From Candidatus Ventricola intestinavium (lineage in GTDB: Bacteria; Bacillota; Clostridia; Christensenellales; Aristaeellaceae), in NCBI GenBank assembly GCA_018715105.1, contig DVMG01000041.1, positions 1 to 17,616 on the forward strand: a stretch of DNA of 17,616 nt, written 5' to 3'. Under the pieces are notes generated by a model. The model was not told the origin of the DNA and did no database searches. It saw only the letters and a list, made by a program, of their open reading frames with translations. Every line of letters begins with the position of its first letter. The first letter of the stretch is position 1. The translations under genes were made by a program, and so were the position numbers. This document shows positions 7,333-14,866 of this stretch, piece after piece.

Positions 7333-9222
7333 TCAGCCCGGATTTCCGCTCTGCGCCGGCCCTTCCCCGCGCTGAAGCGCCGCCACCTCCTGCGCGCTGT
7401 CATACGCATAGATCAGGCCGCCGCCCTGCGTCCGGTAGACCTGATGCGCTTCCAGCGCACAGGGCGCCGTGCCTCCATCCTCAATCGGGTCCACATAGAC
7501 AAACACGCGCCCTTCCGGCAGGGTCTGTGTGTGGGAAACACGCTGAAGCCATTCGCCCGGCTGTGTGTCCTCCCAGCTGTTGTAAACGTAAACCTCCAGC
7601 GCGCCGTCGCTCGCTTCCGTGAGCACGTTTCCATTCCAAAAGGAGGCAAATCCCGCCGTAAAGCCGTTTTCCACCAACCACGCCGCAGCCTCTTCGTAAT
7701 CCGCCGTCTGCGTGCGCAGCGTGCCGCTCCTATAACTGCCGGCCTGAAGGGCAAAACAGAGCGTCAGCAGCAGCAGCCCCGCGTTTTTGACGGCCTTCGT
7801 GCGGCAGGCCGTCTCCTCCAGCAGCACATAGACGCATGCGGCCAGCAGCATCGCGCCGAATACCCCGCCATATGGCGTTCCCCCGCCGCTCCATGCCGCC
7901 GCGGCCATGCCCAGGCCGGTCGCGCACGCGGCCAGCAGGGCCAACACGCGCGCACCCCGGCCGGATGCCTTTCTCCCGGCCAGCAGCACGAAGAGCAGCA
8001 GCCCCGCAAACAGAAACAGCCCCGCCGTCCAGGCTCCCGATACGAAAAGAAATGCCGCCGAGCCCAGCATGAGAACCGCGCGCAGCACGCTTCTTTCCAC
8101 AGGCGCCCGTTCCAGCAGCAGAAAAGCCGACGCCACGGCGAGCAGCACCCCGCCGATGTAATAGGCCACCGTATAGACGGAACCGGCCCGGTTCGTCGTC
8201 CCATTGAGCAGCATGCCTGACGCCACGGCAAACAAGGCAAAGAGCGGCACGAACCGCGTGCGCGGCTGAAGGCGAAGTCCGCCCAGCAGCAGCACAAGCA
8301 CCGCCGCGCAGGAAAGGAAAACCAGGCAGATCGCCGCCAGGCTGGCCACGCCCTGCACCGACATCAGAGGCACATCGCTGCGGAAACCGAAGAAGGGAAA
8401 CAGCGTCTCAAACTGCTCCACAAGCCTTCCCAGCGCAAAGGTGGAGACCGGCTCCTGGTCATAGCCGCTGAAGTGGAAAAGGCCGGTGAACACACGGGTA
8501 TTGACCGCATAGCCGGCCAGCATGCCCGTCAGGCCCACGGCCGCGCCCAGCGCCATCCATCCCTGCTCGGAGGAGAGGGCCTCGCGCAGGGATGCGCATC
8601 TTCTCAGCCGCTGCGCCATCTCCCATGCGCAGACCGCCCCCAGGGGCAGGCCGCAGATCATCAGCATGCGCACGCCCGCCAGGCCGCCCCAGATGCCCAG
8701 CAGGAAGAGAAGCACAAGGCGAAAAAACCGGCGCCCCGGCATGCCAAGGCGCAGCACCAGGCCGGACATCCAGCAGGCAAGCATGAAGTACACGGTGTAA
8801 AACCCACCGTACGTAAACAAAAACGCATAGGCCTCGCTCACGGGCAGGATGATCGCGGCGGCGGCATAAACCGCCCCTTCCCTCATTCCCGCTCCCCGCG
8901 CCAGGTACAGGAAGGATGCGGCCGCGCCCGCAAGCAGCACGGCAACGGAAAAGGTGCGCGCGGCGTGCCACGAGTCAAAGAGAAGCAGCCCCAGCTGATA
9001 GACAGGCACCGGGCTGACCACCCGAAGCTCTGTGGAGTAATACCAGTTCTCGGTGATCAGTTTTCCCTCTTCGTTGAGCAGCTGCGCGAGGACCATCTCG
9101 CTGGACATGTCCGAATCCAGATTATGGCGGCCATACGCCGCATAGAGGCCCACCGCCCAGATCAGGGCGGCCGCCAGCGTAAGATACGGCAGGGCGTCCA
9201 GGAACGACCGCTTTTTCTTCAT
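7333..9222 (-). CDS. Polytopic membrane protein, GT-C glycosyltransferase-like (intact paralog)
   Basis: The 629-residue product has a basic N-terminus, a first membrane helix (about 11-30), then a loop with NLDSDMSSEM (D36, D38) and the block ENWYYSTELR...YQLGLLLFDSWHAAR (58-89). About ten more hydrophobic segments follow, and a soluble C-terminal portion (about 510-629) carries ADYEEAAAWLVENGF. The acidic D-x-D pair in the first loop after TM1 and the many helices are the layout of GT-C lipid-linked-sugar glycosyltransferases. I cannot name the substrate, and the family call is inference from architecture. The ATG at 9222 has GGAG upstream, 4 bp after the stop of a paralogous, interrupted gene. 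With glmS downstream it may act in an envelope glycan pathway. Alternatively it is an uncharacterised membrane protein without glycosyltransferase activity. Confidence 0.75.
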   Translation of the reverse strand: MKKKRSFLDALPYLTLAAALIWAVGLYAAYGRHNLDSDMSSEMVLAQLLNEEGKLITENWYYSTELRVVSPVPVYQLGLLLFDSWHAARTFSVAVLLAGAAASFLYLARGAGMREGAVYAAAAIILPVSEAYAFLFTYGGFYTVYFMLACWMSGLVLRLGMPGRRFFRLVLLFLLGIWGGLAGVRMLMICGLPLGAVCAWEMAQRLRRCASLREALSSEQGWMALGAAVGLTGMLAGYAVNTRVFTGLFHFSGYDQEPVSTFALGRLVEQFETLFPFFGFRSDVPLMSVQGVASLAAICLVFLSCAAVLVLLLGGLRLQPRTRFVPLFALFAVASGMLLNGTTNRAGSVYTVAYYIGGVLLAVASAFLLLERAPVERSVLRAVLMLGSAAFLFVSGAWTAGLFLFAGLLLFVLLAGRKASGRGARVLALLAACATGLGMAAAAWSGGGTPYGGVFGAMLLAACVYVLLEETACRTKAVKNAGLLLLTLCFALQAGSYRSGTLRTQTADYEEAAAWLVENGFTAGFASFWNGNVLTEASDGALEVYVYNSWEDTQPGEWLQRVSHTQTLPEGRVFVYVDPIEDGGTAPCALEAHQVYRTQGGGLIYAYDSAQEVAALQRGEGPAQSGNPG

Positions 9223-9226
9223 CCTT

Positions 9227-9979
9227 TCACTCCTTCGGGCCGCCTTCGGGATCCTGAAGCAGGGCCAATAGGGCCGCCAGATCTTCATATCGATAGATAT
9301 TCCCCGCGCTCAGCCTGCACGCCAGATAGGCATCCTGGGCATAGGGCACGCCCTGAGCGAGCTCCTCGGCCGTAAGCAGCACGAAGACGGGTCCCTGAAC
9401 TTCCCGGTTTTCCACGGCCGCGATGTTGGCCTTTTCCTGAAGAAAGCGGTTGAGTTCAAGGCGCTTGAAGTCATCCTGCCAGTAAGAATCGGGCATGGTG
9501 TAAACCGTAATCGCGCCATCGCTTGCCTCCGTGAGCGGCGCCGCATTCCAGAACGTGGCAAACCCCTGCGTATAGCCGTTGTCAAGCAGCCAGTTTGCCG
9601 CCTCCTCATAGGGAGCCGGGGACGTGCGCTGTTCCTGGCGAAGAAAAATGGCCGACTCAAGGGCAAACACCCCGCACAGCGCCAGCGGCACCAGGCGGCG
9701 CAGCGCACGCATGCGGCACTGCGTTCCCTGCCAGCACAGGAGCATCATCACAATCAGCATCAGCAGTCCGGGCAGATAATAGCGCGCAAAGTAATTCTCT
9801 GTCAGCGCGTTGATCACCACACCCAGCGCCACGGAAAAAAGCGTAAAGAGCAGGAGCACACGCTGATGCGCGGGCAGTTTCCCCTCCCGCCGCCGCAGAA
9901 GCATCTCTATCAGCGTCAGCGCGCTGATTCCCATCATCAGCAGGGCCAGAAGGCTGGAAAGGCCGCGCACGGAGAGCAT
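9227..9979 (-). CDS. C-terminal part of the interrupted GT-C-like membrane protein
   Basis: This 250-residue portion holds about four membrane segments and the soluble tail with PYEEAANWLLDNGYTQGFA (residues about 122-140), matching the tail of the intact downstream protein. The first in-frame ATG after the TAG (9979) has no convincing Shine-Dalgarno site, so independent re-initiation looks poor. The stop lies 4 bp before the next gene, which is typical of a tightly packed operon. It is probably not a separate gene. Confidence 0.5.
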   Translation of the reverse strand: MLSVRGLSSLLALLMMGISALTLIEMLLRRREGKLPAHQRVLLLFTLFSVALGVVINALTENYFARYYLPGLLMLIVMMLLCWQGTQCRMRALRRLVPLALCGVFALESAIFLRQEQRTSPAPYEEAANWLLDNGYTQGFATFWNAAPLTEASDGAITVYTMPDSYWQDDFKRLELNRFLQEKANIAAVENREVQGPVFVLLTAEELAQGVPYAQDAYLACRLSAGNIYRYEDLAALLALLQDPEGGPKE

Positions 9980-10006
9980 CTGGCTGGTTTCCCGGTAGCC
10001 AAAAAA

Positions 10007-10846
10007 CTACGCGATCCCCGTCAGCTGTGCAAAAAACAGATCCGACTGCGGCATGGCCAGCCCCGTCTGGTCATATTGCACATAGTCATACAGCCCGCTG
10101 AGCAGACGGTCGTTGAGAAGGTATCCCAGGGCCGTCATGGCCGCGGCCACCATGGCGCCGGTCAACGGCCAGCGCAGCCGCGCGGGCATGGCGTCTTTCA
10201 GCCGCTCATGCCGCCTCATCGCATCAAAGGCTTCCAGCGCATAGGCCGCCGCCAGCGGCACGGCCAGAAAGAGCATCATCCTCACCCCGCCCGTGCCTCC
10301 CCAGAAGCTCAGCAGGGCAATCAGCGCCAGAGCAGGCAGCCGCCTTGTTGTGTCCGCCAGGCCCAGCACAAGCCCCAGCAGCACAAACACCAGCATCAGA
10401 TAAACCGAATAGCCGCCATTGAGAAATCCGACATAGGCATACACCTCTGAAAACGGCATGGCCAGCACGGCGGCCATGTAAACGCCCGCTTCTCCCATCT
10501 TCGCCCTGCGGGCAAAGAATAAAAACGAAGCGAGGATACCCGCCAGCATCAGCGCGGTGCCAAACACACGCGCGGCATGCCATGAATCAAAGAGAAGCAG
10601 GCCCAGCTGATACAGCGGCACGGGGCTGACCGTGCGCAGTTCGGAAGAATAATACCAGCTGTCGGTCAGCAGGCGTCCCTCCCGGTTGAGCAGATCGGCA
10701 TAGATCATCTCGCTGGACATGTCCGCATCCAGGTTATGCATGCCATAGCAGGCGAAAAAGCCGACGGATGCCGCATAGGCCGCCGCCAGCAAAAGCCAGG
10801 GCAGCGCGCGCAGGAATCCTTCCCCGCATCCTGTGTCTTTCCTCAT
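10007..10846 (-). CDS. N-terminal part of the interrupted GT-C-like membrane protein
   Basis: This 279-residue portion carries the first helix, the acidic loop NLDADMSSEM (D40, D42), the block WYYSSELR...YQLGLLLFDSWHAAR and about seven membrane segments. It ends at the premature TAG after QLTGIA. If translated alone it would keep the putative D-x-D active site but lose the later helices and the C-terminal soluble part. It starts 21 bp after the glnN stop, or overlaps it if the ATG at 10867 is used, so it should be co-transcribed with glnN. See the whole-gene entry for the interruption. Confidence 0.6.
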   Translation of the reverse strand: MRKDTGCGEGFLRALPWLLLAAAYAASVGFFACYGMHNLDADMSSEMIYADLLNREGRLLTDSWYYSSELRTVSPVPLYQLGLLLFDSWHAARVFGTALMLAGILASFLFFARRAKMGEAGVYMAAVLAMPFSEVYAYVGFLNGGYSVYLMLVFVLLGLVLGLADTTRRLPALALIALLSFWGGTGGVRMMLFLAVPLAAAYALEAFDAMRRHERLKDAMPARLRWPLTGAMVAAAMTALGYLLNDRLLSGLYDYVQYDQTGLAMPQSDLFFAQLTGIA

Positions 10847-10866
10847 CCCATTCATGCCATCCCACA

Positions 10867-12969
10867 TCACACGTTGAACAGCAGATCGCCATACGTGGGG
10901 ATCGGCCAGATCTCGCTGTCGCAGATCATCTCCAGGTGATCCACGGGCGCGCGCAGGATTTCCATGGCGCGGCACACCTCATCGTGATAATAGCGCGCCT
11001 GCTCCATGCCCGTCAGCGTAACGGCCTTTTCCTGACACCGGCGCAGCTCGGCCAGCGCCGTGCTGGCCTGCCTGAGCAGCACGCTCACGCGCGCGAGCAG
11101 CTCCCTTTGCACCGAAGCATCCGCGCCCGCGCTCTCCACGGCCGTTACCGACGAGGCCAGCGAGGTCGTATAGCGGATCACAGCCGGGAGGATATCCTTG
11201 CCGGCCATGTCGATCATGGTCAGCGCCTCGATGTTGACCGTCTTGGCGTAGAGCTCGCAGAGCACCCCCGCGCGGGCGAGCAGCTCCTTCTCGCTGTAAA
11301 CGCCCTGCCGCTTGAACAGCTCGATGGATTCCCGCTGCATCAGGTTGGGAATGGCATCCACCATGCTGCGCATATTGGGCAGTCCGCGGCGCTTCGCCTC
11401 GGCAAGCCACTCCTCGGTGTAGCCGTTTCCGTTGAAAATGATGCGCCGGTGCGCGGTCATTTCCCGCCGCACAAGCGCCTTCATGGCGCTGTCAAAATCC
11501 TCCGCCTGCTCAAGCTCGTCGGCAAACGCGCCAAGCGCATCGGCCACAATCGTGTTGAGCACCACGTTGGCATCGGCGATGCAGCCGGAGGAAGGAACCA
11601 TCCGGAACTCAAATTTATTGCCCGTAAAAGCAAAGGGCGATGTGCGGTTCCGGTCGGTGGCATCCCGGCGGATGAAAGGCAGCGTGGACACGCCCACCCG
11701 CATGATCGAGGCAGAGGGCACGCTCTCGTGGCTGCCCTGGATGATGTGCTCCACCACGGCGGTCAGCTGCTCGCCCAGGAACATGGAAATGACGGCCGGC
11801 GGCGCCTCGTTTGCGCCGAGGCGGTGATCGTTTCCGGGGTTGGCCGCGCTCACGCGCAGAAGGCCCGCATGTTCATCCACCGCCTTCATCACGGCGGCCA
11901 GCAGCAAAAGAAACTGCCAGTTTTCCTGCGGCTCCTTGCCGGGGTTGAGCAGGTTGCTTCCCGTGTCCGTCACAAGCGACCAGTTGTTGTGTTTTCCGCT
12001 TCCATTGACGCCCGCAAACGGCTTTTCATGAAGCAGGCATACAAGCCCGTGCCGCAGGGCAACCTTTTTCATGACGTTCATGACGAGCATGTTCTCATCC
12101 GTGGCGACATTGGCCGTATTGTAGATGGGGGCAAGCTCGTGCTGAGCGGGCGCAACCTCGTTGTGCTCCGTCTTGGCGGGGATGCCCAGCTTCCACAGCT
12201 CGACATCCACGTCCTTCATATAATTGCTCACGCGCTCCTTGATCGCCCCGAAGTAGTGATCTTCCATCTCCTGGCCTTTGGGCGGCATCGCGCCAAAAAG
12301 CGTGCGCCCGGTGAAGATGAGATCCTTTCGCCTGAGATAGGTTTGGCGATCGACGATGAAATATTCCTGTTCCGGGCCGACGCAGGGAATGACTTTCTGC
12401 GTCGCTGTGTCGCCGAAAAGGCGGCAAATGCGCAAAGCCTGCTTGCCGATGGCTTCCATGGAGCGAAGAAGCGGGGTTTTTTTGTCAAGCGCCTCGCCCG
12501 TATAGGAGCAAAACGCAGTGGGGATGCACAGCGTTTGGGTGTTGCCATTGTCATAGAGGAAAGCCGGGCTGGTGATATCCCAAACGGTATAGCCGCGCGC
12601 CTCAAACGTGGCGCGTATGCCGCCGGAGGGAAAGGAAGAGGCATCCGGTTCGCCCTTGATGAGCTCCTTGCCGCGCAGCTCCATGATGACGCCGCCGCCC
12701 TCCTGCGGGTTGATGAAGGAATCGTGCTTCTCCGCGGTAGTGCCCGTCAGCGGCTGGAACCAGTGCGTATAATGGGTGGCGCCCTTTTCAATGGCCCACT
12801 CCTTCATGGCCGCAGCCGTGGCATCCGCAACAACGGGGTCGAGTTCCTTGCCGGTCGCCATGCTGGCTTTCAGGCTCTTGTAAACCGCTCTGGGCAGACG
12901 CTCGCGCATCTCCTTGTCTCCAAAGACATGGCTGCCGTATATGGAGGGGACGTCGATGAAGTCGCTCAT
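10867..12969 (-). CDS. glnN: Glutamine synthetase type III
   Basis: This enzyme condenses ammonia and glutamate to glutamine with ATP in the cytoplasm. The 700-residue length is that of the GSIII family, far longer than GSI/GSII (about 350-470). Signatures visible are VGPEQEYF (197-204, metal-binding glutamates), EKPFAGVNGSGKHNNWSL (315-332, nucleotide and substrate loop) and RNRTSPFAFTGNKFEFR (440-456). The N-terminal FPSGGIRATFEARGYTVWD segment is also family-typical. AGAGGAG lies about 11 nt before the ATG at 12969. It is first in a minus-strand unit that continues through two membrane-protein genes to glmS, so a glutamine producer and a major glutamine consumer are linked. A sigma-70-like promoter overlapped by repeats lies just upstream. 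No glutamine riboswitch or T-box was recognised. Confidence 0.97.
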   Translation of the reverse strand: MSDFIDVPSIYGSHVFGDKEMRERLPRAVYKSLKASMATGKELDPVVADATAAAMKEWAIEKGATHYTHWFQPLTGTTAEKHDSFINPQEGGGVIMELRGKELIKGEPDASSFPSGGIRATFEARGYTVWDITSPAFLYDNGNTQTLCIPTAFCSYTGEALDKKTPLLRSMEAIGKQALRICRLFGDTATQKVIPCVGPEQEYFIVDRQTYLRRKDLIFTGRTLFGAMPPKGQEMEDHYFGAIKERVSNYMKDVDVELWKLGIPAKTEHNEVAPAQHELAPIYNTANVATDENMLVMNVMKKVALRHGLVCLLHEKPFAGVNGSGKHNNWSLVTDTGSNLLNPGKEPQENWQFLLLLAAVMKAVDEHAGLLRVSAANPGNDHRLGANEAPPAVISMFLGEQLTAVVEHIIQGSHESVPSASIMRVGVSTLPFIRRDATDRNRTSPFAFTGNKFEFRMVPSSGCIADANVVLNTIVADALGAFADELEQAEDFDSAMKALVRREMTAHRRIIFNGNGYTEEWLAEAKRRGLPNMRSMVDAIPNLMQRESIELFKRQGVYSEKELLARAGVLCELYAKTVNIEALTMIDMAGKDILPAVIRYTTSLASSVTAVESAGADASVQRELLARVSVLLRQASTALAELRRCQEKAVTLTGMEQARYYHDEVCRAMEILRAPVDHLEMICDSEIWPIPTYGDLLFNV

Positions 12970-13030
12970 GCTCTATCATGCTCCTCTTTTGCCTGCGCAT
13001 GGGATTGCGCCGGTTTTTTCACACCTTACT

Positions 13031-13059
13031 ACAATACACCATTCAGGCCGCAAATGCAA
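13031..13059 (-). promoter_or_regulatory. sigma-70-type promoter of glnN
   Basis: Minus strand: TTGCAT (13054-13059), 17 bp, TATTGT (13031-13036), about 60 nt before the glnN ATG. T-rich plus-strand DNA (A-rich on the transcribed strand) lies just upstream at 13081-13127 and could act as an UP-element or bend. Confidence 0.55.
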
Positions 13060-13074
13060 TTGCAAATGCGCATT
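13050..13074. promoter_or_regulatory. Repeat/palindrome cluster over the glnN -35 (possible operator)
   Basis: GCAAATGC occurs twice (13050-13057, 13062-13069), 12 bp start to start. Two 10-bp perfect palindromes, TGCAATTGCA (13055-13064) and AATGCGCATT (13065-13074), sit end to end. They cover the -35, so a bound protein would compete with RNA polymerase. The protein is unknown; the sites do not match the GlnR/TnrA consensus. Confidence 0.45.
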
Positions 13075-13299
13075 CCCCGGTTTTGATTTCGATTTTTTCG
13101 TTTTTTACCGGTTTTTCTTTCGTTTTTGCGGAAAGCCGCGGTTCATCCTTCAAGTTGGTTTCTGCCCGGCTTTCCTGTTTTGCCTGGGCGTGCTTGGCCA
13201 TGGTAGGCGCACGCCTGAAAAGCCTGCGTTTCCAGCGCTGCCAAGACAGGGTTTGGCACGTGGAATTCTCTGCTTATTTCAGCCGGAATTTTAAAGCTG

Positions 13300-13328
13300 T
13301 GGCCAAGTTGCGCCTTCCAGCATAAAAT
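13300..13328 (+). promoter_or_regulatory. Candidate promoter of murA
   Basis: TGGCCA (13300-13305, 4 of 6 to consensus), 17 bp, TAAAAT (13323-13328, 5 of 6). It would give a leader of about 150 nt. The -35 is weak and no other pair is better. Confidence 0.35.
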
Positions 13329-13486
13329 GAAAATGCCGCAGGTGCCTGCTTTTTGCCGCCGGCATGAGCCGCGCCCGGAAAGGAGAAAATCCTCTTGCGG
13401 CATCGCGGACACATCGCCCCGCCGTGGCATACTCTGCCATCAGGCGGGTTCGCCGCCGCAAAGCCGAAAATATCGGAGGGATTCTC

Positions 13487-14740
13487 ATGGCGCACTATGC
13501 GGTACGCGAAAGCCCGCCACTGCGGGGAGAAATACCCATCAGCACGTCTAAAAACGCGGTGCTGCCCATCATGTGCGGCGCACTTTTGACCCGCGAAGAC
13601 GTGCGCATCGAACATCCGCCGGATCTGACGGACGTACATACGCTCTGCTCTCTGATGGAAGCCTGCGGCTGTCAGGTGAAGCGCGAGCCGGATGCGCTCA
13701 TCCTCAATGCCTCCAACCTCCAAAACCCGCAGGATGAAGAGGATGTGCGCAAAATGCGCGCCTCCGTGCTCGTTCTGGGGCCGCTGCTGGCGCGGCTTTC
13801 CGAGGCACGCATTCCGCTTCCCGGAGGCTGCGCCATCGGCCAGCGTCCGATCGACCAGCATCTCAAGGGCATGAGCGCGCTGGGCGCCAAAGTGGCCTTT
13901 GACCATGGCGGCGTCACGCTGACAGGATGCCTGCGCGGCGCCGTGATTTACCTTGACATGCCGTCTGTGGGCGCAACGGAAAACCTGCTCATGGCCGCGA
14001 CGCTGGCGCACGGCACCACACGCATTGAAAACGCGGCCAAAGAGCCGGAGATTGTCGACCTTGCCTCTTTCCTCTCCTCCATGGGCGCAAAAATCTCCGG
14101 CGCGGGCACGTCAACCATTGTGATTGAGGGGGTCAGCGAGCTGCATGGCACCTCGTGGCTGCCCATCTCCGACCGCATCGAGGCGGGCACCATGGCCTGC
14201 GCCTGTGCCATCACAGGCGGCGAGCTGTTTTTGCGCGGAGCGCGTGCCGAACACCTTCGCTCCCTGCTCTTCAAGCTCAGCGAGGCGGGCGTGCACATCA
14301 AGGATACCCCGGGCGGGCTGATGGTCTTTGGCCGCGCCAAGCAGCCCTTCGAGATCCGCACGATGGTCTATCCCGGCTTCCCGACGGATCTTCAGGCGCC
14401 GATGATGGCGGTGGCCTGCAAAACACCCGGCACCAGCGTATTCCTGGAAACGATCTTTGAAAACCGTTTTATGCATGCGGCAGAGCTGGCGCGGCTGGGC
14501 GCGCACATCCGGGTGGAAAACCGCGTTTCCGTCGTGGAGGGCACGCCCTATCTGACCGGCGCGCCGGTGCGCGCCACCGATCTGCGCGCGGGCGCCGCGT
14601 TGATCCTGGCCGGCCTCTGCGCGGAGGGCGAAACCCTCGTAGACGATGAGGCGGGCCATATCGACCGGGGCTATTGCCACATTGAGGATAAGCTCTGCGC
14701 CGTCGGCGGCAACATCGTGCGCCTTAACCGGCCCTCATAA
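13487..14740 (+). CDS. murA: UDP-N-acetylglucosamine 1-carboxyvinyltransferase
   Basis: MurA transfers the enolpyruvyl group of phosphoenolpyruvate to UDP-GlcNAc, the first committed step of peptidoglycan synthesis, in the cytoplasm. The 417-residue length is typical. Catalytic residues fall almost exactly at the E. coli numbers: K22 and N23 in STSKNAVLP, R91, C115 in PGGCAIG, R120, the catalytic Asp in PGFPTDLQA (D301) and R394 in DRGY. With Cys at 115 the enzyme is expected to be fosfomycin-sensitive. The ATG at 13487 has GGAGGG 6 nt upstream; an in-frame extension back to 13364 lacks this and is not MurA-like. Firmicutes often carry two MurA paralogs and I cannot tell which this is. It is divergent from glnN and convergent with the SIMPL gene, and it is the only plus-strand gene in the window. 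Confidence 0.97.
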   Translation: MAHYAVRESPPLRGEIPISTSKNAVLPIMCGALLTREDVRIEHPPDLTDVHTLCSLMEACGCQVKREPDALILNASNLQNPQDEEDVRKMRASVLVLGPLLARLSEARIPLPGGCAIGQRPIDQHLKGMSALGAKVAFDHGGVTLTGCLRGAVIYLDMPSVGATENLLMAATLAHGTTRIENAAKEPEIVDLASFLSSMGAKISGAGTSTIVIEGVSELHGTSWLPISDRIEAGTMACACAITGGELFLRGARAEHLRSLLFKLSEAGVHIKDTPGGLMVFGRAKQPFEIRTMVYPGFPTDLQAPMMAVACKTPGTSVFLETIFENRFMHAAELARLGAHIRVENRVSVVEGTPYLTGAPVRATDLRAGAALILAGLCAEGETLVDDEAGHIDRGYCHIEDKLCAVGGNIVRLNRPS

Positions 14741-14776
14741 GCCTCTCCCGGGCAAAAGAGTATGCACGCTGCGGCG

Positions 14777-14835
14777 AAAAAAGATCAGGGGGCTGCGAGG
14801 CAAACGCTTCGCAGCCCTTGTGAACTCCGTTTTTT
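14777..14835. terminator. Bidirectional terminator between murA and the SIMPL gene
   Basis: A 12-position stem (14790-14801 with 14806-14817, one G-T pair, AAAC loop) is flanked by T-runs in both directions. On the minus strand TTTTTT (14777-14782) begins 7 nt after the stem; on the plus strand TTTTTT (14830-14835) begins 12 nt after it. The offsets are longer than ideal, but the convergent position fits. Confidence 0.65.
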
Positions 14836-14866
14836 CTGCCATTGCGGCCGGCTTCGGGCGCCTTGC

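Larger units (their letters stand above)
9227..10846 (-). pseudogene. GT-C-like membrane protein paralog interrupted by an in-frame TAG
   Basis: One continuous reading frame of 540 codons aligns along its whole length with the downstream intact gene, but codon 280 (10007-10009) is TAG. The frame is the same on both sides: nine codons separate the TAG from the next ATG at 9979. This is therefore a nonsense change and not a frameshift. Both copies share the FFG[FY] and LMSV/MLSV-RG[LV]-SL-like context around the break. The start MRKDTG at 10846 aligns with the paralog's MKKKRS. An upstream in-frame ATG at 10867 overlaps the glnN stop as TGATG and could couple translation. A true pseudogene, a sequence error, or amber read-through are all possible. 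Confidence 0.7.
12970..13486. other. 517-bp divergent intergenic region between glnN and murA
   Basis: No protein or RNA gene is supported here. It holds the glnN promoter and repeats (13031-13074), a T-rich tract with runs of 4-6 T (13081-13127), a candidate murA promoter (13300-13328) and an inverted repeat TGGCA-N5-TGCCA (13425-13439). The short open frames inside lack ribosome-binding sites and protein-like composition. Confidence 0.6.

Noticed and set aside
9227..10846. Two independent membrane-protein genes, or a frameshift
   Set aside because: Both parts share one frame, align end to end with a single paralog, and the second part lacks a ribosome-binding site.
10768..13086. 772-codon plus-strand open frame opposite glnN
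   Set aside because: It is a shadow of glnN with no family motif and no ribosome-binding site.
13143..13430. 95-codon minus-strand open frame in the glnN-murA spacer
   Set aside because: No Shine-Dalgarno site, low-complexity basic composition and no motif.
13425..13439. sigma-54 promoter (TGGCA...TGC)
   Set aside because: The GG and GC elements are 8 bp apart, not 10.
13364..13486. N-terminal extension of MurA
   Set aside because: The added 41 residues are unlike MurA, while K22, R91 and C115 numbering and GGAGGG fit the ATG at 13487.
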